The notes under the pieces were generated by a model, which saw only the letters and a list, made by a program, of their open reading frames with translations, ran no database searches and was not told where the DNA came from. 64,000 nt of DNA from Ceratotherium simum simum (Eukaryota; Chordata; Mammalia; Perissodactyla; Rhinocerotidae), in the NCBI RefSeq assembly GCF_000283155.1, contig NW_004454159.1, positions 21,768,192 through 21,832,191 of the forward strand. Reading direction: 5' to 3'. Of the stretch, positions 24,515 to 34,559 are shown in pieces. How positions within the stretch are numbered: the stretch's first letter is position 1; each line of letters opens with the position of its first letter. Made by a program: the position numbers and the translations under genes.

Positions 24515-25147
24515 GTCTCTTAATTATAAAGATATTATTTGGGAGAAAAAGCCAATAAAAGAAAGTGAACACTGCTATCTCCAATAAAAAGCTAGATGAC
24601 AACATAATTACACTGAAATTTTGTCAAAAAATTCTTTACTTAGCTGTCCTAAATGTTCAGCTTTCAGGATAAGAGCTTTGTGTTTTTGGTAATTGTTGTT
24701 ACTGTTGTACATCATCTGGTATTTCAGATTGGAATTATTTTTTTCTGAAAAATTAAAAGTTCAGTAAATGAATTATAAAGGAAGTAAAGAAGTTTATAAT
24801 TTCAAAAATCCATTAATATAATGAAATTTTGCTTGCATGAAGTACTTTTCTGATGAAAAATCTTTCTACATATTTTTTTCACACAAAAAAGCAAAACAAA
24901 ATACAAGTGTTTATAAGCATCATCCTTGGAAATGCCATATGAACTAGACCACATCATTTGGAGAGTTTCTTGAAAGTTCTATAATAGAATGAACTAAAAA
25001 ACAGGGAGACTGATCCTTCCAACATTCCTAAGAATTAGGTCCAAATTCCGTTCATGAAAACTGAATGATGGTTCTCAGCTAAGCCTTTCTGGGCAGCAGT
25101 TTTAAGAGACTATATAAAGAAAAATTCTATTGGAAGTTGAGTTAGAG
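24515..25147. other. No feature recognised
   Basis: AT-rich intron between the exon at 24387-24491 and the first LTR. Confidence 0.5.
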
Positions 25148-25152
25148 CTGCC

Positions 25153-25548
25153 TGTGGTAGGTACATCCTACCACATCCACATCCTAAACCTGTGAATATT
25201 ACCTTACATGGCAAGGAACTTTGCATATCTAATTAAATGAGAAGATTACAATGGAGAGATTATCCTGGATTGTCCAGGTGGCCTAAATGTAATCACAGGG
25301 ATCCTTATAAGAGGGAGGCAGGAGGGTCAGAGTCAGAGAGGCAGTGGAAGATGCTAGCTGCTGGCTTTGATAAAGAAAGGGTCATGAGCCCAATGTATTC
25401 TCCCTACAGCCTGTGGACACTTTGATTTTAGCTCAGTGAAACTCATTTTGGACTTCTGACCTTGAGATGTATAGGATAATAAATTTGTATTGTTTTAAGC
25501 CATTAAGTTTGTGCTAATTTGTTACAGCAGCAATAGGAAACTAAAACA
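25153..25548 (+). repeat. MLT1-type solo LTR (ERVL-MaLR), 5-bp duplication intact
   Basis: Old retrovirus-like LTR with TG...CA ends: TGTGGTAGG at the left, CTAAAACA at the right. Typical internal phrases are 'CCTGTGAATATTACCTTACA', 'GTAATCACAGGGATCCTTAT', 'GAGGGTCAGAGTCAGAGAG' and 'TTGTTTTAAGCCATTAAG'. The 5-bp direct repeat CTGCC flanks it at 25148-25152 and 25549-25553. No internal retroviral sequence adjoins it, so it is a solo LTR. Confidence 0.9.
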
Positions 25549-25553
25549 CTGCC

Positions 25554-25870
25554 TCTAAAATAGAATTAATTTTAATGTTCTAATTAAAAACTTGGAAAAA
25601 CCTACTGAGGCTGTTCCTTTACTACACATGCAAAGAAACAGCATAATAAACACTAAGAAAAGGCATATGCTTAAACCCCAGCAGCTAAAACTGTAATAAA
25701 AAATTCTTCCCATACATGAGAATACATTCACCACTAACCATTCCAGGCTGAAGTTTATTGCACATCATGAAAAAGAAGGTGTCTTTGTGCATTTCAAAGA
25801 TGAGCACTTTCAGTTCAAGACACTAGGCTGAGCCTGTATTTGCCTCCTCTCTCCATACCTGAAGTGCCAT
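25554..25870. other. No feature recognised
   Basis: Short AT-rich stretch between two old repeats. Confidence 0.45.
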
Positions 25871-25879
25871 TAAAATAAT

Positions 25880-26345
25880 AGTGTGAGAGTGCTAGCTGCA
25901 AACTCCAAATCTATTCTCCTTGTCATCTTCACCAACAGAACTCCTATATTATTGGGAACGATAATATATTCAGCTAAATTCAGCTAAAAAGCTATATTTC
26001 CCAAACCCCCTTGCAGAGAGTGGAAGCCAATGGTAATTAGAAGTCACTGAGAAGAGCTTTCCATAAAAACTCTTTTAAAGTGGAACAGACTCAGCTAGCT
26101 TGCACCTTCTGTCCTACCCTCTTTCACCAACTTCCTGCCTAGAATGTGACCATGATGGCTAGAGCTGCAGCAACCATATGCACCATGAGGCAACTCGGAG
26201 GATGAAAGACAGGTGTTTCAGATGACTGAGCAGAAAGAAAGAAGGAGTCATGTGCCTGACAGCCACCTGGAGCAGCCACAAGAGCCCCGAATGGCCTACC
26301 TCCAGAATTGTTTTTTGAGATGAGAAAAAAATCCGCTTTTTTTTA
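25880..26345 (+). repeat. Old interspersed repeat, family uncertain (LTR-like?)
   Basis: Phrases such as 'GTGACCATGATGGCTAGAGC', 'CAACCATATGCACCATGAGG', 'AGCAGAAAGAAAGAAGGAG' and 'GCCTACCTCCAGAATTG' recall a common mammalian MER-type repeat. A second, more diverged relative appears at about 28990-29630. I cannot give a secure family name. Confidence 0.5.
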
Positions 26346-26439
26346 AGGTTACTAGTATTTGGACTTTCTGTTTTATACCTGAATTTAATCCTGATAGACA
26401 TAAAAAAAAAAAAGGCAAAAGGTCAAAGGGAATAGGACA

Positions 26440-28020
26440 CAGAAGAATGAAGAGAATAGGCAGGGAGGAAGGAGAAATCACCAAGTGAGAAATTAACAAC
26501 TTTGTAAAAGACAGCAAGCAGGACCATGTCAACGAGTAAAATAGAGCAGAGGAAGCCCCAGCCCAGAATAGCTCAAGAAGGGGATTGCAAAGAGTTTGAA
26601 CCCCAATCTCGTCAGCAGATCCGAGAGTCTTGTGCTCAGGACCGGCATAAGAGGAGAAGAGAACAAGAAGATGGATTAGACCACGCCATGGTCTGTGCCA
26701 ATGGACTCTCTACCTCTACCCCCCATAAGCAGAGTGACTAGCAGCCTGGTTTTACCTCTAACACACATACTCCTACTGCATAAAAAGGGTCAATATTCCC
26801 AAAGAAAATGAATGAAGTGTCTGGGTTAAACAAGGGTGTCTGCCATTCTAGTCATTCTGGCTTTCCTGGGGCCTCCAGCCTAATAGCTGGCTCTCTCCCC
26901 TCATTCCCTATAATGAAGCCCTCCAGTCAACACACCCTACAGAAGGACCAGACTTATGTACTCAAGGCAGAGGAACCAGTGACAAATACCCAGAATAATT
27001 AATCTAGCTTAATGGCAATCGAGGATCGCTTTCATAGGAGAGCCAGCACTAGGAAAGAGAAAGGACAAGAAAAACGAGTAGAACAACTAATCCCAAAGGA
27101 AGGAGATAAATCAAATAACAGAAGAGATCTTTAAAAATTCTATTTATTATCTGCAGAGAGATTTGAGAAGATACTACTTCTATAAAACAAGAACAGGTTG
27201 TTATGAAAAAGAAACAATCAGAAAAGAAGAAAGAGATTTTGGAAATTAAAAACATGACTCAGAAATAAAAAATTAAAAGAGGGAGCCTATAAAATCATGG
27301 AAGTCTTTCAAAGTGTAGAACAAAGTGAGAGAAAAAGTAGGTGAAAAAATAAAACACTAAAAGGATTAATCAAGAAAGCTTAACAAAATTAATAAGCATT
27401 CCATAAAGAATAAGAGAAATTCTTAAAGAAATAATAAAACAAAATTTTACAAGACCTAATATATGTCTTCAGATTAAGACCCCATTGAGTACCAGCATAA
27501 TGAATAAAAAGAGACCCACACCTACCAACATTTATCTGTTGAGATTTCAGAATATTAAGGACAGAGATAAGACAGAGGGGAAAACATTAGGTGGCAAATA
27601 AAGGAAGAAGAACTGCAGGGGCAACTGACTTCTCATCAGCAACAGTGGAGGCCAGAAGATCAAGCCCTCAAAGATCTAACTCAAAAATGGATTTCTACAA
27701 CCAGCCACCATCAGCCAAGGGTGAGAAAACAAATGCATTTTCAGACATTGAAGGACTCAGAAGGTTTACCTCCCATGCCTTCTTTTACACAAAGTTGAGC
27801 ATGTGATTTCAGAAAACAGAGATTAAAGCAAGGAAGAGGAAAAACAAGATCAGGGCTCATAGCTCCACCCCATCAGCATGGGAAGGGAAATCCAAGGCTG
27901 GCTAGGCAGCCTAGAGAACTATCAGTCTAGGCTGGAGCAGAAGGTCAGCAGATTTGGAGAGGGGCTTCTTGGAAGAAGGCTGATTCCATGCAGTAGAGAG
28001 TACAGAGAAGATGGATAAAT
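26440..28020 (+). repeat. HAL1 (half-L1) copy, long
   Basis: HAL1 is an L1 relative carrying only ORF1. The 5' part has 'GCAGAGGAAGCCCCAGCCCA' and 'AGCAGCCTGGTTTTACCTCT'. The ORF1-like middle has 'CATTGAGTACCAGCATAATG', 'AAAAAGAGACCCACACCTAC', 'CTTCTCATCAGCAACAGTGG' and 'TTTTCAGACATTGAAGGACT'. The 3' part has 'CTAGGCAGCCTAGAGAACTA' and 'GTCTAGGCTGGAGCAGAAGG'. It is well over half of the expected length, with many frame breaks and no coding potential left. Confidence 0.7.
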
Positions 28021-28139
28021 CTTAGGATTTGTTAAAGTACACCATTCTTTTAGAAAAATTATTAGAAAAAATAATTTCCAGGGAAAACAAAGAGCCCCTG
28101 ATGAAGGTCACGGAAGAGAAGGCACTGAGCTCTTCCCAT

Positions 28140-28790
28140 GTATTATTCTGGTGCTAGAGACACTTCTGCCCTCATGGGGCTCACATACCAGGAAACAGAC
28201 AATAAACAACAAGCAAGTTAATAAAACAGGGTGGGAGCAGAGAGTAACAGAAGAGGGTGTGTTTTGGGGGCAGTTGAGGAAGGCCTGTGTGAGGTGGGAA
28301 TGTCTGAGGAGTGACCTGAATCATGCTGGGAGGGAGTGAGGTAAGGAGCTGGAGAAGGAACGTTACAGCAGAGACAGAGCAATGGAAACGGAGGGCCAAG
28401 CTTGGTGTTCAAAACAGAGCAAGGAGGGACGAGTTCTGAGAGGTGGCGACTATAGGGCCTTGGAGGCCAAGGCGATAATTTGCATATCATTTTAATGGGA
28501 AGCAAACTGAATGGCTTGAGAAAGGAAATGACCTGATATAAGTTTTAGAGATTATGCTGGATTCTATAAGTAACATGGACTATAAGGGAGGTGGGAGTCA
28601 GAGCAGGGCCACTAGTAAGAAACTTCTGCAGAAGTCCAGGCAAGGGATGACGGTGATTTGGACTATGGTCCTGGCAGTGGAGGTGAGGAGAAGTAGGCTG
28701 TGGGAGGATGTGGCAAGTGGAGGTGATCAGAATGACCTCCATGGGGTGATCAGAACGACTTCACTTTTAGGTTTCTGACCTCACCTGGCA
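28140..28790 (-). repeat. L2-like ancient repeat (first part)
   Basis: Phrases of a widespread old LINE-like repeat: 'CTGCCCTCATGGGGCTCACA', 'GAGGAAGGCCTGTGTGAGG', 'TAGGGCCTTGGAGGCCAAGG', 'AGTCCAGGCAAGGGATGACG', 'GTGGAGGTGAGGAGAAGTAG'. L2 class by recollection. It seems to resume at 29640. Confidence 0.6.
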
Positions 28791-28989
28791 GCTATATATT
28801 GGGTGATCCGGCTGCTGTTTATTGCAAGGCAGTAGAATGCCAGGTTTAGGATAAGTGGCAGAGAACATTAGTTATCTCCCTAAATCCACTGTCCCTGTCT
28901 TCTACAGAGATTTCCAGCTGAGTACACGACCACCCAGAATAAAGAACACAGTCCCCGATCTCCCGTGGAGCTATGTGTGGCCAAAACGA

Positions 28990-29630
28990 CTGAACTCTGG
29001 TCAAAGGCAGGTAAACAGGCATGTGAGTGCAACTTTCAGGAAGTTCTTAAAGGAAAGAACTGTTTCCTCCTTTCCTTCCCTCCTTCCTTAATGTCACCAT
29101 TATTTTGATTTTAGAGTTACTTTCAGCTAAATCTAATCCCACACGAGGAAGGGATATGGTTGATACTGCTAGTTGCCTACCCAATATTCGGTCCCTACTT
29201 CTTCTTGCAAAAAAAACCCCAGTGTCATTCAGAGTGCCAACATGCTGAGTGAAAAATCTTGATTTCTCAAGTTGCCTTGTGATTAGGATGGTCATGTGAC
29301 AGAGTTGTTAATGAAATGTAGTACAAGACTACTGGGAAGGGCTCCTGCTTTCCTCACAAAAGGAAATAGCTCTTTTTCTTGCCAGAAATGTGGAAGCAAT
29401 GCCTAGAGGGACAGCAGCTATGTTATAACCAGAGGGGTGAAAGTCACATGCTGAGGCAAAGATGGCGAAGCAGAAAGATAAAAGTAGCTTGGAATATGGA
29501 TATTGTGGAACTGCTACATCAACTTGTGCTGTCTGCCTTTAGTTTTCTTGCAATGTGAGAAAAATCAATTTCTTATGTGTTTAAGAAATTTAGCCAGGTT
29601 TCTATTATATCCAACCAGAGATAATCCTGA
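28990..29630 (+). repeat. Old interspersed repeat, relative of 25880-26345
   Basis: Shares the order of phrases with the copy at 25880-26345: 'GTCATGTGACAGAGTTGTTA', 'ATGGCGAAGCAGAAAGATAA', 'CTTGCAATGTGAGAAAAATC' and 'TTTAGCCAGGTTTCTATTAT'. It sits between two parts of an L2-like element, probably as a later insertion. Start uncertain. Confidence 0.4.
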
Positions 29631-29639
29631 CATAAAGCA

Positions 29640-29822
29640 ACCAATTGTTCAGTTTCTGTGATTTTAAGTCAGTGATGCCCAATAGGCATCCAAGTGGAGA
29701 TAACGTACAGGCAGTTGAATATGAGTCTGTAAATCTGGGAGTCAGAATGCGTAAGTGGTATTTAGAGCCATGGAGCCAGACGAGATGACATTGGGAGTTA
29801 CACACAGATGGAGAAAAAGGGC
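29640..29822 (-). repeat. L2-like ancient repeat (second part)
   Basis: Phrases 'AGGCATCCAAGTGGAGATAA', 'CAGGCAGTTGAATATGAGTC' and 'GAGCCATGGAGCCAGACGAG' follow, in the remembered consensus, the end of the part at 28140-28790. It is interrupted on the right by the LTR at 29823. Confidence 0.5.
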
Positions 29823-30340
29823 TGTGATGGGCAGAATCGGAAGACGGCCCCCAAGACCCCTGACTCTTGGTGTACATGCCCCACATAATCCTTCCCTTAT
29901 AGTGGATGCGCCTGTGAATGTGGTGGAATAGTCACTCCCTTGATTAGGTTACATTTCACAAGACCGAGTCCTAGTAGATTGCTGGCTTTGAAGAAGTAAG
30001 CTGCCATGTTATGCCAGGGCCACATGGCTAGGACTTGAGGGTGGCCTCCAGGAGCTGAGAGCTGCCCCAGCCAACAATCAGCAAGAAAAAAGGGACTTCA
30101 GTCCCACAACTGCAAGGAAGTGAATTCCACATAAATGAGCGTGGAAGAGGACCCCGAGCCTCAGATGAGATCACAGCCTTGGCGACACCTTGATTTCAGC
30201 CTGGTGAGACCCTGAGCGGAGAATCCAACAAATCTGTTCCCAGACTCCTGACCCCCAGAAACTCAGAGATAACACATTTGTGTTGTTCTAAGATGCTAGA
30301 TTTGTGGTAATCTGTTATGCTGCAATAGAAAATTAATACA
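29823..30340 (+). repeat. MLT1-type solo LTR, 5-bp duplication intact
   Basis: Ends are TGTGATGGG ... TTAATACA. The interior has 'GAATGTGGTGGAATAGTCAC', 'GCTGGCTTTGAAGAAGTAAG', 'GGCGACACCTTGATTTCAGC' and 'TTGTGTTGTTCTAAGATGC'. It is flanked by AGGGC at 29818-29822 and 30341-30345. It is inserted inside an L2-like repeat that continues on both sides. Confidence 0.88.
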
Positions 30341-30345
30341 AGGGC

Positions 30346-30590
30346 TGAAGTCTAAGATATCCCACTCTGAGAAGCAGGGAAGAGAAGCAGGGCAAGCCGT
30401 GAGGAGGGGGTGAAACAGTATGTTTATCAGGAAAGTGTTTCTAGAAGGGGCATGATCAGGCTGCACTGAGTGATGCCAGGAAATCAAAATCTGTGGGTAA
30501 AGAGAGAGTGGGAAGCGGGAAAGTAGAGGCTCCTCTTTCGAGGAGTTATACCAAGAGAGAAGGAGAGCAAAGGTGGGTTTTATTTTGTTA
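30346..30590 (-). repeat. L2-like ancient repeat (third part)
   Basis: Resumes after the LTR with 'AGGAAAGTGTTTCTAGAAGG', 'GGCATGATCAGGCTGCACTG' and 'CTTTCGAGGAGTTATACC', which match the continuing consensus as I remember it. Confidence 0.45.
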
Positions 30591-31430
30591 AATGAAAAAT
30601 ATACCATGTTCATTTATTGATGCAATTGATCCAATATTAAGGGGGAAATTGATAATGAGAGAGAGAGAAGGAATTTATGATGGTCTGTAAGGGAATAAAT
30701 ATATATCTCATCTCTACACTATTTGAGGTATCTCTCAAACAAGGACAAGGCTAAAAATGCTAAATTATTCTGTGGTAATAAGCTTACTAAGTTTCAATTT
30801 AAACATAAAGAAACTTCCCTTAAAACTAATGAATCACCACATTTCTTATATTTCAGAATAGAAAATCAACTCCTTTACCTCTCTCTCCTTTTCTTTCTTT
30901 TTTTTTAAAAAAAATCTTGAAGATATAGTACTGAAAACAATTTTCCTTTTTCTTTCTGTCAGGAGTACTGAGGAAGCCGATCATCCCAGCTGCGGGGATC
31001 TGTGACAGCATTTGTAGGTGAGTAATGAATTGCTTTAGATGAGGAGAGACAAACCCGAGACAATATGTTTCCAGTAGGGCTCAGCTGCTTACAAGATAAA
31101 TACCCCTCTGCCACTCGTCCGATGATTAACTGTTCTGGCCCTGCTGTGTCCAGCCAAACGGCCTTTCTGATCCACGCAGATAGCTAGCAGATTCCACGAT
31201 ACCACAAACACAAGCCTGACGTGACCACTCTCTTTCCTTTTCACACTGTTAGAAGAGTTAACCCAGAACTTACTCCATACAGACCTGATGCATATATGTT
31301 GATTATAATCATTACTTTCCACAGAAAAGAACAAAAATACTTTCCCCAAGCACATGAAAAAAAAGATGAAAAAGAAAAAAAAAGTTAAGAAGTGGGGAAC
31401 ATTTGAGGTAAAATTTAATCTTTTACTCCA
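30591..31430. other. No named feature
   Basis: AT-rich with poly(T) near 30895 and A-rich DNA near 31360-31385. Confidence 0.45.
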
Positions 31431-31458
31431 TATTGTCACCCCTATATTGTCACCCCTA
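31431..31458. repeat. Tandem duplication, 14-bp unit x2
   Basis: TATTGTCACCCCTA occurs twice in direct succession. Confidence 0.85.
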
Positions 31459-32210
31459 TATCCTCAGGGTTCCCTCTAAAGACACTACACACGGTGCTAT
31501 ACTCCTAGTTTAACCCCATATGGCAATTTTTGGGTTCTTCTGAAATATGTACTTCATTAAACTAAACACGAGAATGCAATATTTTACTCAAGCCAAAAGT
31601 AGGCAAGAACAAGAATGAGGACAGTTGATTTAGGAATGAACCAGCACCATATTCCTCTGAAACCTTTGTGAGTAAAAGGATGGATGGAACTGACAGGAAA
31701 CAGCTGTGAAGGCATGCAAAATCTGCTTAGCAGTGTGCCATGTAGGGAAGGCTTTTCTCCACACCCATGGTTTTGGACCTAGGGAGGTGAGGCTGTTGTC
31801 AAGGACTGCCATTTCAAGTGGTACCTTACTTGGCTGTAGTGGGGCATGAGCAGGTGTCGCTGGGGCACAGAGAAAGCACCTACAAGCTTAAGGCTCACCC
31901 TGTCACGACAGCCTGGGCCTGAGCCATAGGGAGAGCATCCAATAATGTTTTTTTTTTTAAAGGATACTCTGCTAAGACTGAACAGAGAAGAACAGGGTGG
32001 AGTGTGCTCTGGTTTGAGTGTGGCGGTGGTGTTTTCCCACCCAGCACCAGCAGAGCTACAGGGGACGTGCAGGTGTAACCTGGGGTTAACCACACAGTGA
32101 ACTAAACTCCCACAATAGAAACTGCGCTTTTCAGCAAAACATTCCTCCAGTAATTCATAAATATGCATAATGTTCTCCAAATATCCCATTTGCCAAATGC
32201 TTATTTAAGG
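31459..32210. other. No named feature
   Basis: Moderately GC-rich intron. An overlapping pair of minus-strand frames (136 and 66 codons, 31779-32189) shows no domain. Confidence 0.4.
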
Positions 32211-32290
32211 AAATATAAATAAGCATTTATATATAAATGTATATATCTTATATATAAAACATATATAAATATATATAAATATATATATCT
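32211..32290. repeat. AT-only low-complexity tract
   Basis: About 80 bp almost purely A and T, with alternating TATATA blocks and self-complementary segments. Confidence 0.85.
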
Positions 32291-32614
32291 TCTAGTTAGA
32301 GAAAACTTAGGGACAACTATATTTTAATTATCTCTTAAATGTTCTTAATTTAAGTAGAAATCTCTACTCTAAATGGAATAGGAGTTCTACGAACAAAGAG
32401 ATTAGAGAATAAAAGAAATTCACATGGAAGAAGAACTTGAAATGTTTTAGTTTGGCTTTAACAGATCAGAACTCAGAGGAAAGGATATTCAGCATGACAA
32501 AGACAGAGAAGTAGCAATTTTCATATACCGGGATGAAGGGAGAGATTAGCTTGGCCACCACTGATGTTTTCTTAGGAGAAGCAGTGAGAAATAAACTCAG
32601 CCAGTAAAGGGGTT

Positions 32615-33049
32615 TGTGGTAGACAGAATAATGATCCCCCCAAAGATGTCCATGTCCTAGTCCTCAGAACCTGTGAATGTACTACCATACATGGCAAAAG
32701 GGGCTTTGCAGGTGGATTAAATCAAGCATCCTGAGATGAGGAGGTCATCTTGGATTATTCAAGTAGGCCCAATCGGGGAAGAAGTGTCAAAGTCAGAGAG
32801 AGGAGATGTGATGATGGAAGCAGAAGTGGGAATGATGTTACTGCTGGATTTGAAGATGGAAGAAGGCCGTGAGCCAAGGAATGTGGGCAGCCTCTATAAG
32901 CTGGAAAAGACAAGAAAGTGATTCTCTCCTAGAGCCCCCCAGAGGGAACACAGCTTTGCCAAGATACGTGGAGTAAGATAATAAATGTGTGTTGTTTTAA
33001 GCCACTAGTTTGTGGTGATTTGTTACTGCAGTAATAAGAAACCAATATA
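32615..33049 (+). repeat. MLT1-type solo LTR, 5-bp duplication intact
   Basis: Starts TGTGGTAGACAG and ends AACCAATATA (the expected terminal CA is mutated). The interior has 'CCCCAAAGATGTCCATGTCC', 'ATGGCAAAAGGGGCTTTGCA', 'GATGTGATGATGGAAGCAGA' and 'TGTTGTTTTAAGCCACTAGT'. It is flanked by GGGTT at 32610-32614 and 33050-33054. Confidence 0.88.
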
Positions 33050-33054
33050 GGGTT

Positions 33055-33449
33055 TAAGATTATTGGCCTTGAGAGTCAATGTCCATGATTTGGTAGACAA
33101 TACAGACCCATATTTGAGCAAAAGAATAAAGATGAAAATAGTGCTTTAGGAAAACTGATCTGCAGTAGAGAATGAATAAGAAGATAAGGATCAGACACTG
33201 TTAAAACAATACTTACATAAAGTAGTAAAACTCTGGACTGGGATGGTAGGAATAGAAAATGAAAAATTAAATGGTGCATATTATAGAAATTTGGAAGAAT
33301 GAATCAACAGGACTCGGTGACACTCTGGATATGGAAGGTAGGAGAAAGGAAAGACCTCCAAGGTGTTGAACCTTGTGGCTTCAGTGCATGTGATGGGGGA
33401 GGGTTGTGTCTAAGAGAGACCTTTAAAAATATAACCACACAATATGAAT
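33055..33449. other. No feature recognised
   Basis: Intronic stretch between an LTR and a MER5-like element. Confidence 0.45.
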
Positions 33450-33628
33450 TCTCAAACTTCTACAGGCATTAAGATCATCTGGGATACTGGTTTAACATGC
33501 AGATTACTGGGCTCCATCACAAACATTCCGATTCAGTATATCTGGGTGGTACCCAGGAACGCGCACTTTAATAAACACTGTTCTGATTCAGGTGATCCAA
33601 AGTTCACACTTTGAAAAATACCAATCTA
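33450..33628 (+). repeat. MER5-like hAT DNA transposon
   Basis: 'AATTCTCAAACTTCTACAGG', 'CATTAAGATCATCTGGGATA', 'CAGATTACTGGGCTCCATCA', 'CCCAGGAACGCGCACTTTA', 'TTCAGGTGATCCAAAG' and 'ACTTTGAAAAATACC' follow the MER5A/B order. Confidence 0.75.
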
Positions 33629-33639
33629 GAAAAACTCAA

Positions 33640-34225
33640 AGAAAATGGTATCAAATACTCATCATAGCTCTTGAAGAAATGATTAATCTTATATGAAATC
33701 TGAAAGGGTGAAAATTGACATATTAAACAACATAAAAATTTAAAATGTTTGCAAATTACAATAAATATCATAGCCAAAATAAAAAAGTCCTTGGTAAAAA
33801 ATACTTTCAGCAAATGGCTAATATTTTCTTAACAGGCCACACAAACTAATGAGCAAAAACAACTGAGACCCCTGGCAGATAAATGGGAAAGCACATAAAT
33901 AAAATTCCAAAAAGAGGGACCACAATCATAAACAAACTTAAGAAATACCAATTAAAACAGCAACAAGGCAACAAATATTGCTTGCTAAATAAATAAATAT
34001 CATTTTGGGGGTAATATTCAAAGGTGATGAGATGTATCATACATTCACACTTGCTGGTTGCATTATAATCTGCTATAACCATTTTGGAAAAAACTTAATT
34101 TGGCAACATATATCAGGAGCTGTAAAAATTGCCATACTTTTTGACAGAGAATGCTTCTTTTTATAATCTAGCTTAAGGAAATAGCCTTAAATATGGGGAA
34201 AAAATTGCATGTCAGGAAGTGTATC
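33640..34225 (+). repeat. Old L1 ORF2/3' region fragment
   Basis: Contains 'GCAAATGGCTAATATTTTC', 'AATACCAATTAAAACAGCAA', 'ATGAGATGTATCATACATTC', 'TAACCATTTTGGAAAAAAC' and 'AATTTGGCAACATATATC', in the order seen in old L1 ends. Confidence 0.6.
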
Positions 34226-34229
34226 AATT

Positions 34230-34450
34230 ATTAGAAGGTTACCATGTGATGCACATGATTTCATTTCTTTCATAAAACAATCCTATGAAGTTAGTTATTA
34301 TTCCTACCCTAAAAATGGGCAAGCTGAGGCACAGAAAGATCATATAACTTGCTCCAAGGACTTAAAGGGCTAGGAAGAGATGAAGGCAGGCTCAGGAACA
34401 TTCTGCTTCCAGAGCTTGCACACTTAACTTCCACACCATAGTTACCACCA
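34230..34450 (-). repeat. MIR SINE, minus strand
   Basis: 'TTTCTTTCATAAAACAATCC', 'TGAAGTTAGTTATTATTCC', 'GGGCAAGCTGAGGCACAGAA' and 'CATATAACTTGCTCCAAGGA' match reverse-complement MIR. Confidence 0.75.
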
Positions 34451-34559
34451 TGTGGGAACATGGTTAGCACAGCAGCATTTGTTTTATTAAAGAACGCAAG
34501 AAAAGAAAGAAGGAAAACAGCAAGTGTATTAAGATAGTAGAAATATGTGTGGGTAACAA

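Noticed and set aside
31779..32189. 136-codon minus-strand open frame
   Set aside because: No domain, signal or splice support; it spans a poly(T)/(A) run and ordinary intron.
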